Of a DNA stretch of 64,000 nt, positions 1 through 8,713 are shown piece after piece. This DNA comes from an uncultured Rhodospirillaceae bacterium (lineage in GTDB: Bacteria; Pseudomonadota; Alphaproteobacteria; CAAGCB01; CAG-977), in the NCBI GenBank assembly GCA_900553035.1, contig USCC01000002.1, forward strand, positions 8,195-72,194, written 5' to 3'. Every line of letters begins with the position of its first letter. Positions within the stretch are counted from its first letter, which is position 1. A program made the position numbers and the translations under genes. The notes below the pieces were generated by a model. The model did not search any database, was not told the DNA's origin, and was given only the letters and a program-made list of their open reading frames with translations.

Positions 1-2
1 TT

Positions 3-482
3 GCCCGCAACATTTTCTGTTTTTTCGTCGGCTGGGTTTCATTTTATCTGGCCTCAAAAGGCGCTTGGGGGGTGGGCGTTCTGCTGGCGGCCTATCCTCT
101 GTTTGAGGGGATTGTCTTCACCTGCCGCTTCCTTAAGGGACTGCTGACCAAAAATAAACCCGCCTTTCTGTTCGATACGCTTCTGAACCGGGGGATTGAA
201 CCGTTCACCGTCGTCAAGTTTATTTTCCGCCGCAACGTCATCATCTGTGCGCTGGCGCTTCTGAGCTTCTCGGCCTCGCTTCAGTATCAGCCCGTCATTC
301 TGGCCGCGTTGTTCCTGCTGGACTTTTACATCCGCGTCGTTTCGCCGAGCCAGGGCACCCCGTCCCTGCGTTCCCTGTTCCGGGAAATGCGGGAAAACAC
401 CCGGAAGGAAATCAGCGAAACGGGGAAGGCATTCAACGCAATCAAAGAAAAATATTCCGAAAAGAAAGACGATAAGGAGTAG
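3..482 (+). CDS. Partial membrane protein of unknown function (5' end outside window)
   Basis: The reading frame is open from the window edge, so the start lies upstream; about 159 residues are visible. Two or three hydrophobic segments occupy the first two thirds (one ends near YLASKG, one covers GVLLAAYPLFEGIVF, one covers LALLSFSASLQ to LLDFYIRVV). A charged, probably cytoplasmic, tail rich in Lys and Glu follows. I do not recognise a family. The stop is 11 bases before rsmB, so the two are probably co-transcribed, but rsmB position alone does not reveal its role. Confidence 0.6.
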   Translation, partial: ARNIFCFFVGWVSFYLASKGAWGVGVLLAAYPLFEGIVFTCRFLKGLLTKNKPAFLFDTLLNRGIEPFTVVKFIFRRNVIICALALLSFSASLQYQPVILAALFLLDFYIRVVSPSQGTPSLRSLFREMRENTRKEISETGKAFNAIKEKYSEKKDDKE

Positions 483-493
483 AAAGGCGTTTC

Positions 494-1807
494 ATGAAAA
501 GTGCAGAGCTGATCACCCGTCATCTGGCTGTTGAAATTTTTTCGGCTGTCCTGCGCAAAGGCAAAAGTCTGGAAGAAGAATTCGCCGCCCGGATGGAAGC
601 CCAGGACAAAAAGCAGCCTTTGGAGAACCGGGACCGCACGTTTGTGCGCCTTTTGGTGACGACGATGCTCCGCCGTCTGGGTCAGATTGACAATATTCTG
701 GCCGGGTATCTGAAAAGACCCTTGCCGGAGCGGGCGAATTACATCAAAGACGTCCTGCGTGTTTCAACGGCTCAGCTGGTTTTTCTCGACACACCGCCGC
801 ACGCGGCCGTATCGACGGGTGTATCGCTGGTAAAATCGTGGGGAATCGGCGGGTTTGCCGGACTTGCAAATGCCGTCCTGAGGCAGGTCGCCACCAACGG
901 GAAACAGATCGCCGAACACCAGAACGAAGCCGAACTTAATATGCCGCCGTGGTTGCTGCGCTCGTGGGAAAAGGCATACGGCAAGGAAACGGCCGGCCGC
1001 ATCGCCGCCGCCGGTCTTCAGGAAGCGCCGCTGGATTTCTCTGTCAAAGACAATGCCGTCTACTGGGCTGAACAGCTTGAAGCCTCTGTCATGCCGACCG
1101 GGACGCTTCGCCGGATGAAATCCGCCCTTGTCCCTTCCCTGCCGGGATTTGAAGAAGGGCAGTGGTGGGTTCAAGATCTGTCGGCCGCCCTTCCGGCCCG
1201 GCTTCTTCGCGATATTGAAGACCGCCGCGTTATTGATATCTGTGCCGCTCCGGGGGGGAAAACGGCTCAGCTGGCAACGGCCGGAGCCGACGTAACGGTT
1301 CTGGACATTTCGGCCAACCGCCTGAAAAAATTACAGGAAAACATGAACCGTCTCGGCCTGTCCGTCGAGGTGGTTACCGGCGACGCCCGGCGGTGGTGGG
1401 AAGAGGAAGGACATGACGGCGATCGTTTTGACGCCGTGCTTCTGGACGCCCCGTGTTCCGCGACCGGAACGCTGAGGCGGCATCCGGATGTCGTCTGGCA
1501 CCGGACGCCCGAAGACGTGCGCCGTCTGAACAAAACACAGAGGGAACTGCTGGCGACGGCTTTGGACATGCTGGAACCCGATGGTGAAATGGTTTACTGC
1601 GTCTGCTCGCTTCTGCCCGAGGAGGGCGTCGGCATCGTTGACGATGCGATTCATCGGGGGCGAGCCGAACGCATTCCCGTAACGGCGCAGGAAATGCCGC
1701 CGGAAATGATTTCCGCACAGGGAGATCTGTGCATTTTCCCCTTCCTTTTTGAAGAATCCGGCGGATGCGACGGTTTTTACGCTGCCCGCCTGCGCCGCAA
1801 AGGATAA
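494..1807 (+). CDS. rsmB: 16S rRNA (cytosine-967-C5)-methyltransferase RsmB
   Basis: RsmB transfers a methyl group from S-adenosylmethionine to C5 of C967 in 16S rRNA. The 437-residue protein has an N-terminal NusB-like helical RNA-binding domain (about residues 1-140) and a C-terminal Rossmann methyltransferase domain. The SAM-binding motif CAAPGGKTAQLA is clear. Both signature cysteines of the RNA m5C family are present: one in DAPCSATG and the catalytic one in YCVCSLLPEEG. Length matches the family (E. coli 429). The gene is followed after 4 bases by a glycosyltransferase gene whose ribosome binding site overlaps the rsmB 3' end. Confidence 0.95.
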   Translation: MKSAELITRHLAVEIFSAVLRKGKSLEEEFAARMEAQDKKQPLENRDRTFVRLLVTTMLRRLGQIDNILAGYLKRPLPERANYIKDVLRVSTAQLVFLDTPPHAAVSTGVSLVKSWGIGGFAGLANAVLRQVATNGKQIAEHQNEAELNMPPWLLRSWEKAYGKETAGRIAAAGLQEAPLDFSVKDNAVYWAEQLEASVMPTGTLRRMKSALVPSLPGFEEGQWWVQDLSAALPARLLRDIEDRRVIDICAAPGGKTAQLATAGADVTVLDISANRLKKLQENMNRLGLSVEVVTGDARRWWEEEGHDGDRFDAVLLDAPCSATGTLRRHPDVVWHRTPEDVRRLNKTQRELLATALDMLEPDGEMVYCVCSLLPEEGVGIVDDAIHRGRAERIPVTAQEMPPEMISAQGDLCIFPFLFEESGGCDGFYAARLRRKG

Positions 1808-1811
1808 CCGT

Positions 1812-2945
1812 ATGGCCGATCCCGTTACCGTTCTTTACCCTTTTATTGAAGAAGCTTTTTCACCCGAAACAGCTGATGCCGTCAATGAAATCCGGAAGAT
1901 TTCTGCGGCAGGTGATGTTAAACCCGTGGTGATCGTGAACAGGCACGGCCGGACGACCGAACTTCTGCGCAAGGCACATCTGGCGTACTATGAACTCAAG
2001 GCGATTCACCTCATCTATCCGGGAGATTTTTATCCCGTGGCCCTGTACCGCCTGATTTTTTCAAGCCTGCCTTTGTTTCTGTTCATCAAAGGTCAAAAAA
2101 TTGACGTCATCCACTTTTACGGCATCATGCCCGCCCTGCTTTGGACCGGTGCGGCGCGTATGTTTCGGATTCCGTACGTGATTTCGCTGTACAACATTGA
2201 AAGGTATGCGAAATACGCCTCTCTGACGCTTGCGGACGCGTCGCGTCTGACCTGTCCGTCAGAGATGGTCATGGAACGTCTGCCGAACAAATACCGTTTC
2301 CGCGCCGAGGTTGTTCCGCCCGCCGTTTCCGTGCCGTTTATCCCGGAAAAACAGCTGGAAAAACGCCGACGCCAGTGGCTGACGGAACGCGGGCTTCCGG
2401 AAAAGGCTCTTCTGATGGCGGCGGAAACGGATCAAAGCGTTGATAATCTTTTTATCCTGGGCGAAAAGCTGGCTTCCGACCTGAAAACGCCAATCGTTTT
2501 TGTCACCGGAACGGAAGGCGAGCCAGTAACGGTCGGGCGCGTCACCGTTTTTCCGGCCGCTCCGGACGGTTTTGACGAAGCGCTGCCTCAGAGCCGTTTT
2601 TTTCTGGGGCTTGACGGCCGCCGGGCAACCTCTTCGGGAACAATGAAAGCCATGCTGGCGGGCGTCCCCGCAGCCGCGGTTGACGAAGGCGTGTATCCCG
2701 AAATCATTAAAAACGGAAAAACGGGCATCCTGTTTCCCTTTTCCGATCCGGGAAAGTGGGCTTCCCGTCTGGCGGAAGCTCTTTCATCCCCGGAGAAAAC
2801 AGCCGAAACGGCGGCGACCGCCAAAACGGAAATGGATAAAACGGTACGGGACATCATTGCCCGCCGGCAGGAGTCGTACCGTTCCCCCCATCCGAAAAAA
2901 TCAAGTACGGCAGGCGTCGGCCTGCTGAACGACGAAGGAGAATAG
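1812..2945 (+). CDS. Glycosyltransferase, GT4-like fold
   Basis: A 377-residue protein with the two-domain look of a GT-B glycosyltransferase. The N-terminal half has alternating strand and helix segments plus a hydrophobic stretch (LFSSLPLFLFIKG). It contains the acceptor-side motif DVIHFYGIMPALL and then PYVISLYNIER, as in family 4 enzymes. The C-terminal half has the GTSSGTMKAMLAG-like sugar-nucleotide region and NGKTGILFPFSDP, which matches the nGktGlLv block of GT4. Donor and acceptor cannot be told. I chose ATG 1812 because AAGGA lies 8 bases upstream; an upstream in-frame start would overlap rsmB. The stop shares one base with the next gene. Confidence 0.7.
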   Translation: MADPVTVLYPFIEEAFSPETADAVNEIRKISAAGDVKPVVIVNRHGRTTELLRKAHLAYYELKAIHLIYPGDFYPVALYRLIFSSLPLFLFIKGQKIDVIHFYGIMPALLWTGAARMFRIPYVISLYNIERYAKYASLTLADASRLTCPSEMVMERLPNKYRFRAEVVPPAVSVPFIPEKQLEKRRRQWLTERGLPEKALLMAAETDQSVDNLFILGEKLASDLKTPIVFVTGTEGEPVTVGRVTVFPAAPDGFDEALPQSRFFLGLDGRRATSSGTMKAMLAGVPAAAVDEGVYPEIIKNGKTGILFPFSDPGKWASRLAEALSSPEKTAETAATAKTEMDKTVRDIIARRQESYRSPHPKKSSTAGVGLLNDEGE

Positions 2946-3481
2946 TGTTGAAACATCTTTTCATCATCCTTGCCCTGCTCTGTTCCTTTCCGGTACAGGC
3001 TCAGAATGTCATCAATGCGCGCAAAGTGGAACAGATCGGCGTGTTTGACGACTGGACAGCCTATATTTTCAAAGACAAAAAGGAAAAGGTCTGTTTCGTA
3101 TCTTCCATGCCCTTTAAATCCGCGGGCGAATACAACCGCCGCGGCGACGTGTTCCTGATGGTCTCGCACCGGCCCAAGGAAGAACTGTTTGACGTGCTGA
3201 CGTTTGTGGCGGGATATACGTACAAACCGCGTTCCGACGTTCTTCTGCGCGTCGGAAAGCTGAAAGCCGACCTGTTTACCAGCCAGGATACAGCCTGGTC
3301 GAAAAACCTGAGTACTGACCGGGAAATCGCCGAAGCAATGAACCGGGGTGTCCGCGTCACCGTCAGAGGCACCAGCATTGAAGGCGTCGAAACGTACGAT
3401 ACCTTCTCGCTGAAAGGCTTCAACAATGCAATGGAAGCCATCAACCGCCTGTGCCGTCAGGACGCCGGAAAAAATGAATAG
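2945..3481 (+). CDS. IalB-family (invasion-associated locus B) exported protein
   Basis: A 178-residue protein with a clean signal peptide (hydrophobic core FIILALLCSFPV, cut after VQAQ). The mature part follows the IalB family pattern: a Trp near the start (DDWTAY), a Cys (KVCFVSS), RGDVFLMVSHRP, AGYTYKP, then DTAWS, the Gly-rich RGVRVTVRGTS, and the closing DTFSLKGFNNAMEAI...C. The two conserved Cys could form a disulfide. The family was named in Bartonella but occurs widely in alphaproteobacteria and does not by itself imply virulence. Start is GTG 2945, overlapping the previous stop by one base; TTG 2948 is an alternative. Confidence 0.8.
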   Translation: MLKHLFIILALLCSFPVQAQNVINARKVEQIGVFDDWTAYIFKDKKEKVCFVSSMPFKSAGEYNRRGDVFLMVSHRPKEELFDVLTFVAGYTYKPRSDVLLRVGKLKADLFTSQDTAWSKNLSTDREIAEAMNRGVRVTVRGTSIEGVETYDTFSLKGFNNAMEAINRLCRQDAGKNE

Positions 3482-3513
3482 GATAAAATCGTTTCCCTCG
3501 CGAAAAAGAGATT

Positions 3514-3542
3514 TTGTATCCGCCGGTTTAAAGTGCTATGCT
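3514..3542 (+). promoter_or_regulatory. Predicted sigma-70-type promoter for the gene at 3585
   Basis: TTGTAT (3514-3519), a 17-base spacer, then TATGCT (3537-3542). Each hexamer matches four of six consensus bases and the spacing is optimal. Transcription would start near 3549, leaving a leader of about 36 bases. This is pattern matching only. Confidence 0.45.
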
Positions 3543-3584
3543 GTTGCCAGATGGACAAAAGAATTTCAGAAAAGGCTTTAAAAC

Positions 3585-4046
3585 ATGACTGAAACGCCCA
3601 CGGTTGACCCGGTACGTCAGGAATTCATCGACATGTACGAAGAAACGCTTGTCGATGCTCTTGAAGCCCGAAACGGCGAAGTTTCCGAGGATGAGGAACG
3701 CCTCCTGCGCATTGACGCGATGGTGGACGTGGCCATGCGGGTTCGCAAGGATCTGGATCCTCTTCTGGCCACCAAACTGAAAAGCCTTGAGAATTTGAAG
3801 GACTACAAGCAGTACCTTTTGTCCGAATTCAAAATTTTCGGGTTCGTTTCACGTCATGCTTCGGCTCATGTTTTCGCCGAATACCTTCTGATGTCCGTCA
3901 TGGATGAATTTGAAGCCGAAGACATCATTGATTTTTCATATCTGGGGGACGAACTGAACAAAGCCTATGCCAAGGCGTCGCCCGAATATCAGAACAGCCT
4001 GCGCGACCTGCGCCGTATTTTCCCGTGGGGATCACTGATTGATTAA
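3585..4046 (+). CDS. Hypothetical acidic helical protein
   Basis: A 153-residue, Asp/Glu-rich, probably all-helical soluble protein with no signal peptide and no membrane segment. It begins TETPTVDPVRQEFIDMYEE and has a hydrophobic patch (HVFAEYLLMSVMDEF) two thirds along. I do not recognise a family. It stands alone: a plausible promoter lies at 3514-3542 and a strong terminator follows at 4063-4092, so it is probably a single-gene unit. It is very likely real given that isolated unit and codon use like its neighbours. Confidence 0.6.
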   Translation: MTETPTVDPVRQEFIDMYEETLVDALEARNGEVSEDEERLLRIDAMVDVAMRVRKDLDPLLATKLKSLENLKDYKQYLLSEFKIFGFVSRHASAHVFAEYLLMSVMDEFEAEDIIDFSYLGDELNKAYAKASPEYQNSLRDLRRIFPWGSLID

Positions 4047-4062
4047 AACGGGTTCGGAATTG

Positions 4063-4092
4063 AAACCCCCGTTAAAAAACGGGGGTTTTTCA
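4063..4092 (+). terminator. Intrinsic terminator
   Basis: Stem AAACCCCCGTT / AACGGGGGTTT with a short A-rich loop, followed by a T run. It closes the gene ending at 4046 and lies between convergent genes. Confidence 0.85.
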
Positions 4093-4117
4093 TTTTGAAA
4101 GCCTCTGCCGGAGATTT

Positions 4118-4885
4118 TCAGTCCGAAGCTTTTTTGGGAAGCCGCGTCAGAATAAATTCGGCCGCCGGTGCAGGAAGGCAGGCCGTCAGCCAGGCCGCCA
4201 GAGCCAGAGGCCACGGGAACGTAATCCGGCCCCGGTTCTTTTCCAGACGGGCGGCAATGATGGCCGCGGCTTTCGGCGCCTGCATGAAAAACGGCATCGG
4301 GAATTTGTTTTTTGCCGTAATCCGCGACGCGACAAAGCCCGGACAGACCACATTGATTTCAATCCCTTCAGGAGCCAGCCATCCGCGGAGCGCTTCCCCC
4401 CACGCCCGGACGGCGTTTTTGCTGCCCGAATATGCCGGAGCACTCGGCAGGCCGCGATAACCGGCCAAAGAACTGATCAAAGCGATCTGGCCGCGCCGCC
4501 GCGCTCTCATTTTCGCCAAAGCCGGAAGAACCGTATTCAGGACGCCGCCGACATTCACCGCAAAGATGCGCCGCGTCTGTTCTTCCGACTCGCCCATCCC
4601 GCCTGTTCCGGCGGATACGCCCGCATTCGCAATCACCAGATCCAGTCCGGCCATCTTATCGCACCGGGCAATCCAGTTGTCCATCACTGCGGCATCCGTA
4701 ACGTCGGCCTTTTCCGCAAAAACCAGTGCGCCTTTGACCCGGCATTGCTCCGCTACGGCGTTCAGACGTTCCGTATTCCGCCCGCACAGGAAAAGCGTCC
4801 GTCCCGGAGCCGCATATTGCACGGCCAGAGCTTCGCCGATTCCGCTGGAAGCGCCCGTAATCAAAATATTTTTCGGATTTTTCAT
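4118..4885 (-). CDS. Short-chain dehydrogenase/reductase (SDR)
   Basis: Classical SDR of about 255 residues. It has the NAD(P)-binding TGASSGIG near the N terminus, the NAG motif (VIANAGVS), catalytic Ser (ALISSLAG) and the YSGSK active site, then VCPGFV. The Arg in CGRNTERL after the second strand hints at NADP preference. The substrate is unknown. The C-terminal hydrophobic stretch (FPWPLALAAWLTACLPAP) is longer than usual and may associate with the membrane. I prefer the start at 4885 (MKNPKN); an in-frame ATG at 4906 would add seven Lys/Gln-rich residues. It is convergent with the gene ending at 4046 and divergent from yicC. Confidence 0.85.
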   Translation of the reverse strand: MKNPKNILITGASSGIGEALAVQYAAPGRTLFLCGRNTERLNAVAEQCRVKGALVFAEKADVTDAAVMDNWIARCDKMAGLDLVIANAGVSAGTGGMGESEEQTRRIFAVNVGGVLNTVLPALAKMRARRRGQIALISSLAGYRGLPSAPAYSGSKNAVRAWGEALRGWLAPEGIEINVVCPGFVASRITAKNKFPMPFFMQAPKAAAIIAARLEKNRGRITFPWPLALAAWLTACLPAPAAEFILTRLPKKASD

Positions 4886-4959
4886 TTTTTTGTTTCCCTG
4901 TTTCAAGCAGTTTTAGGTAAGGTAATGCAAAGATTCATTGAAATAAAGGAACAAATACC

Positions 4960-5832
4960 ATGGAAAGTATGACCGGTTTCAGTTCCGTGTCAGGAAAACA
5001 GGGAATCTGCTGGACCTGGGTACTTCGGAGCGTCAACGGAAAATCGCTGGACGTCCGATGCCGCATGCCTCCGGGATTCGACGTTCTGGAACAAAACGCA
5101 CGCGAAATCCTGCGAGAAACATTCACGCGCGGGAACATTTCCGTTTCGCTGGAAACCAAGGCGGATGAGCAGAACTCTTCTCTGAAACTGAACGAACCGC
5201 TGCTGGACGAACTGTGCCGTACGGCGCTGGCATGGCAGGTTCGGTATCCGGAACTGCGGCCGGCTCGGCTGGATGGCCTGATGGGTATTCCCGGCGTTCT
5301 GAAAGCCGTCGCCGAAAACGAAGAACAGGCCGCCCAGCGGCAAAAAGCCCTTCTGGAATCGTTTCGCGATGCCGTGCATTCTCTGGAGGAGGCACGGATG
5401 TCCGAAGGCGAAAAAATCGCCGTTTTCCTGAACCGCCATGTCGATAAAATCGAGGAACTGTGCCGAAAAGCCCGCGGCCTTGCTTCGGTGCAGCCGCAAA
5501 AAGTCAAGGAATGTCTCCTGTCGCAACTCGAATCCCTGAAAGAGGATACTTCTATCCCCGAAGAACGTTTCCTTCAGGAAGTGTCCATGTGCATGCTGCG
5601 TGTTGACGTCCGTGAGGAACTCGACCGTCTGACGGCGCATGTCAAAACGGCGCGCGAACTGTTCACGGAAAAGGGAAGCATTGGTAAAAAGCTTGATTTT
5701 CTGTGCCAGGAACTTAACCGCGAAGCCAACACGCTCGCGTCGAAATCGTCGGATATCGAGCTGACGCGCGTGGCGATGGCACTGAAAACAGCCATTGATC
5801 AGTTAAGAGAACAAGTCCAAAATATCGAGTGA
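4960..5832 (+). CDS. yicC: YicC/YloC-family endoribonuclease
   Basis: A 290-residue protein starting MESMTGFSS, the hallmark N terminus of the YicC family (SMTGF). It continues with LRSVNGKSLDVRCRMP and RGNISVSLE. The C-terminal DUF1732 part ends with the conserved block GKKLDFLCQELNREANTLASKS and the tail IDQLREQVQNIE. YicC proteins are oligomeric endoribonucleases involved in RNA turnover. Size is typical. AAGGA lies 9 bases before ATG 4960. The gene is 6 bases upstream of gmk, the usual yicC-gmk pairing, and both end at the terminator at 6493. Confidence 0.93.
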   Translation: MESMTGFSSVSGKQGICWTWVLRSVNGKSLDVRCRMPPGFDVLEQNAREILRETFTRGNISVSLETKADEQNSSLKLNEPLLDELCRTALAWQVRYPELRPARLDGLMGIPGVLKAVAENEEQAAQRQKALLESFRDAVHSLEEARMSEGEKIAVFLNRHVDKIEELCRKARGLASVQPQKVKECLLSQLESLKEDTSIPEERFLQEVSMCMLRVDVREELDRLTAHVKTARELFTEKGSIGKKLDFLCQELNREANTLASKSSDIELTRVAMALKTAIDQLREQVQNIE

Positions 5833-5838
5833 GCAAAC

Positions 5839-6489
5839 ATGAGTACTTCTTTTCATATCAAACGGCGCGGTTTCATGCTGGTCCTGTCTTCACCGTCAGG
5901 CGCCGGGAAAACCGCAATTTCACGGCGAATTCTGGAAGATGAGGCCGAAATGTCGCTGTCAATTTCTGTCACAACGCGTCCTCCCCGCCCCGGGGAAATC
6001 AACGGGAGGGACTATTTTTTCGTAGACGTGCCGACCTTTGAAGGCATGGTTCAGCGCAATGAATTTCTCGAACACGCCCGGTTCTGCGGTAATTACTACG
6101 GCACCCCCCGCGAACCCGTCCGCAAGGCTCTGGAAGAAGGAAAGGACATTCTGTTCGATATTGACTGGCAGGGGACACAGCAGATTGCCGAAAACGCCCG
6201 CGAAGATCTGGTCAGCGTTTTTGTCCTTCCCCCCTCGATCGAGGAACTGGAGCGCCGTCTGTTTTCACGCGGTCAGGATTCCGAAGAGGTTGTCCGCCGC
6301 CGGATGTCCATTGCCGCCGCGGAAATGAGCCATTGGAATGAATACGATTATGTCATCGTCAATATCGATTTTGAAGAAAGCGTCCGCAACGTCCGCTCCA
6401 TCATCCAGGCAGAGCGCCTGAAACGAGGGCGGCAGATCGGGCTGGCCAGTTTTGTGAACGGCATGCGGTCGGCGGAAGAAAGCAAATGA
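5839..6489 (+). CDS. gmk: Guanylate kinase
   Basis: Gmk phosphorylates GMP to GDP with ATP. The 216-residue protein has the P-loop SSPSGAGKTAISR, the GMP-binding region TTRPPRPGEINGRDYFFV, and NYYGTPREPV. DIDWQGTQQI and the lid region RRLFSRGQDSEEVVRRRM are also present. The length is normal for bacteria. It follows yicC in the same operon and ends just before a strong terminator. Confidence 0.96.
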   Translation: MSTSFHIKRRGFMLVLSSPSGAGKTAISRRILEDEAEMSLSISVTTRPPRPGEINGRDYFFVDVPTFEGMVQRNEFLEHARFCGNYYGTPREPVRKALEEGKDILFDIDWQGTQQIAENAREDLVSVFVLPPSIEELERRLFSRGQDSEEVVRRRMSIAAAEMSHWNEYDYVIVNIDFEESVRNVRSIIQAERLKRGRQIGLASFVNGMRSAEESK

Positions 6490-6492
6490 CGC

Positions 6493-6527
6493 AAGAGGCC
6501 TTTTCAAGGCCTCTTTTTTTCTTTTTT
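6493..6527 (+). terminator. Intrinsic terminator of yicC-gmk
   Basis: Perfect 10-base stem AAGAGGCCTT / AAGGCCTCTT with a three-base loop, followed by a long T run starting 4 bases after the gmk stop. Confidence 0.92.
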
Positions 6528-6733
6528 CCGCGTATGTTTTCCCCCCGGCGGTACGTTTTATCAATGAAACTCACAAAAAAATATTTTGGGGTGTTCAAAC
6601 TTACAAGGCTTTCTTACGAAAGTCTCTTGCATTTTGGGGTGCTAAGGAAACTTGGGAAGAGGAAAGAAACGGAAGCGTTTCTTACTCTTCCCCTTTTTTT
6701 CATAAATTTATTTTAAATACCCCGCACATCCCC
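6528..6733. other. Intergenic region with structured, possibly transcribed, DNA
   Basis: No convincing gene. It carries two copies of ATTTTGGGGTG (6584-6594 and 6631-6641), a small hairpin CTTTC-TTAC-GAAAG (6609-6622), and then a long hairpin with a T run (separate entry). An open frame encoding MKLTKKYFGVFKL... crosses the hairpins and has no ribosome binding site. The layout, between one terminator and the next promoter with its own terminator-like hairpin, would suit a small RNA, but no promoter is obvious. Confidence 0.35.
6654..6700 (+). terminator. Second intrinsic terminator-like hairpin, unassigned
   Basis: GGGAAGAG (6654-6661) pairs with CTCTTCCC (6685-6692) and AAGAAAC (6664-6670) with GTTTCTT (6677-6683) around a six-base loop, with a T run after. 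It lies about 130 bases beyond the gmk terminator, so it either backs that one up or ends a separate short transcript. Confidence 0.65.
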
Positions 6734-6762
6734 TTGACATCCGGCATATTTTAGACAAAAAT
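6734..6762 (+). promoter_or_regulatory. Predicted promoter for pepF
   Basis: A perfect -35 hexamer TTGACA (6734-6739), 17-base spacer, and a weak -10 AAAAAT (6757-6762, four of six). The start point would be about 25 bases before the pepF ATG. Confidence 0.5.
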
Positions 6763-6793
6763 ATAAGTCATTTTTCAAAAATGGGAGATAAAA

Positions 6794-8659
6794 ATGTCTG
6801 AAAAACTGCCTGAATGGGATCTGAACGATTTATACCCCGGCATGGATTCACCGGAATTGAAAAAAGACATCGCCGCCGTCAGCGCGGGCGCGTTGAAATT
6901 TGAAACACGTTATAAAGGAAAGCTGGCCGAAACGACGGGCGACGAGTTCGGCGATTCAATTGAAGAATACGAAAAACTGACTGAAACGCTCGGACGTCTG
7001 GAAGCCTATTCCTACATGATGCATTCCACGAACATGAACGATTCGAAAATTTCAACGTTTTATCAGAATGTTCAGGAAAAATCGAATGACGTTTCCGGAA
7101 AAATGCTGTTTTTTGAACTTGAACTCAACAAACTAAGCGACGAACAGCTGGCGGAAAAAATGGAGTCTCCGAAAGCGAAAAATTATGAACCGTGGATCAG
7201 GAATGTCCGCGCCGGGCGCGATCACATGCTGTCCGAAGAGCTGGAAAAAATGCTCCATGACAAACAGGTTGTCGGGGCAGCGGCATGGAACCGGCTTTAT
7301 GATGAAACAATGGCTTCTCTGCGTTTCTCCGTCGGCGGCAAAGAAGTAACCGAACCCGAGGTCACGGCGATCATTGCGTCTTCGCCCGACGCTTCCGTCC
7401 GTCACGAAGCGGGCGCCGAAATGGATCGCGTCATGAAAAAGAACATGCCGATCTTCTCGCTGGTGACCAATACGCTGGCCAAAGACAAACAGATTGAAGA
7501 CGAGGCGCGCGGATACAAAAAACCGATTTCCGCCCGCAACATTGAAAATCAGGTCGAAGACGAAGTCGTGGACGCCCTGGTTGATTCCGTTATTGACAGC
7601 CATGCGGACATCTCCCATCGCTTTTATAAAATGAAAGCCGACTGGCTGGGCGTTGACAAGCTGGAATACTGGGACAGGAACGCGCCTCTGCCCGATATGC
7701 CCGAAAAAAAGTATTCCTGGGACGAAGCAAAGAAAATCGTTCTGGCCGCGTACAGTGAATTTTCGCCGGAAATGGCCGCCATCGGCAAAAAGTTCTTTGA
7801 CAACAACTGGATCGACGTCGCCCCGAAGGAAGGCAAGGAAGGCGGCGCTTATGCCCATCCAACCGTTCCGTCGGCGCATCCGTATCTGATGCTGAACTTC
7901 ATGGGTAAACCCAACGACGTGATGACGCTGGCCCACGAATTGGGCCACGGAGTTCATCAGTATCTGGCAAATGATCAGGGTCTTCTGAAGTCGAATACCC
8001 CGATTACTCTGGCGGAAACCGCTTCCATCTTCGGCGAAATGCTGACGTTCCAGTATATGCTGAAGCATGAAAAGGATCCCAAGCAGAAGTTCGCCATGCT
8101 GGCCGAAAAAACGGGAAGCATGATTAACTCAACGGTACGCCAGATCGCGTTCCACCGCTTTGAAACCGAAGTCCACACCGAACGCCGCAAGGAAGGCGAA
8201 CTGGCGCCCGAACGTCTGGATAAAATCTGGACCAGGGTACAGTCCGATGCCCTCGGCCCCTCTGTCGTCAATGACGACCGCTCCAGCTCTTCCTGGGCAA
8301 GCATTCCCCACCTGATTCATACGCCGTTCTATGTCTACGGCTATGCTTTCGGGGATTGTCTGGTCAATTCGCTGTACAGCGTTCATCAGGAAGGAAAAGT
8401 CGAGGACTTCCCCAAGAAATACATGGAAATGCTGGCCAAAGGCGGTTCCGAACGCCATCAGCAAATGCTGAAGCCGTTCGGTCTGGACGCTTCAAAGCCG
8501 GACTTCTGGAAAAAAGGCCTGGGCGTTGCGAAAAACTTCGTTGACCAGTTGGAAGTCCTGACCGAAGAGCTGGGTATGAACCGCAACAAAACCCGCACGA
8601 ACACGGAAAAAGCTCCGGCCGCCGCCCTCAAGCAAGCCGTCAAGGCCAAAGGTCGCTGA
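6794..8659 (+). CDS. pepF: M3-family oligoendopeptidase F
   Basis: A cytosolic zinc oligopeptidase of 621 residues. The M3 signature AHELGHGVHQYL supplies the two His ligands and the catalytic Glu. The third ligand follows in ITLAETASIFGEML. The N-terminal helical lobe begins LPEWDLNDLYPG, as in PepF proteins. ARNIENQVEDEVVDALVDSV and the late HTPFYVYGYAFGDC region also match. The C terminus carries an extra basic, Ala-rich tail (KTRTNTEKAPAAALKQAVKAKGR) not needed for catalysis. A promoter is predicted upstream and a terminator downstream, so it is likely monocistronic. Confidence 0.95.
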   Translation: MSEKLPEWDLNDLYPGMDSPELKKDIAAVSAGALKFETRYKGKLAETTGDEFGDSIEEYEKLTETLGRLEAYSYMMHSTNMNDSKISTFYQNVQEKSNDVSGKMLFFELELNKLSDEQLAEKMESPKAKNYEPWIRNVRAGRDHMLSEELEKMLHDKQVVGAAAWNRLYDETMASLRFSVGGKEVTEPEVTAIIASSPDASVRHEAGAEMDRVMKKNMPIFSLVTNTLAKDKQIEDEARGYKKPISARNIENQVEDEVVDALVDSVIDSHADISHRFYKMKADWLGVDKLEYWDRNAPLPDMPEKKYSWDEAKKIVLAAYSEFSPEMAAIGKKFFDNNWIDVAPKEGKEGGAYAHPTVPSAHPYLMLNFMGKPNDVMTLAHELGHGVHQYLANDQGLLKSNTPITLAETASIFGEMLTFQYMLKHEKDPKQKFAMLAEKTGSMINSTVRQIAFHRFETEVHTERRKEGELAPERLDKIWTRVQSDALGPSVVNDDRSSSSWASIPHLIHTPFYVYGYAFGDCLVNSLYSVHQEGKVEDFPKKYMEMLAKGGSERHQQMLKPFGLDASKPDFWKKGLGVAKNFVDQLEVLTEELGMNRNKTRTNTEKAPAAALKQAVKAKGR

Positions 8660-8680
8660 AAACTTTAAAAGCGTTCATGA

Positions 8681-8713
8681 AAATCCCGCCGCGTAAAAAC
8701 GGCGGGATTTTTT
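8681..8713 (+). terminator. Intrinsic terminator of pepF
   Basis: Stem AAATCCCGCCG / CGGCGGGATTT with loop CGTAAAAA, followed by a T run. Confidence 0.9.

Noticed and set aside
6486..6716. 76-codon frame after gmk
   Set aside because: It crosses the gmk terminator and two further hairpins and has no ribosome binding site. An RNA reading of the region is more likely.
7133..8068. 311-codon frame antisense to pepF
   Set aside because: Shadow of a certain M3 peptidase gene; composition is typical of antisense frames.
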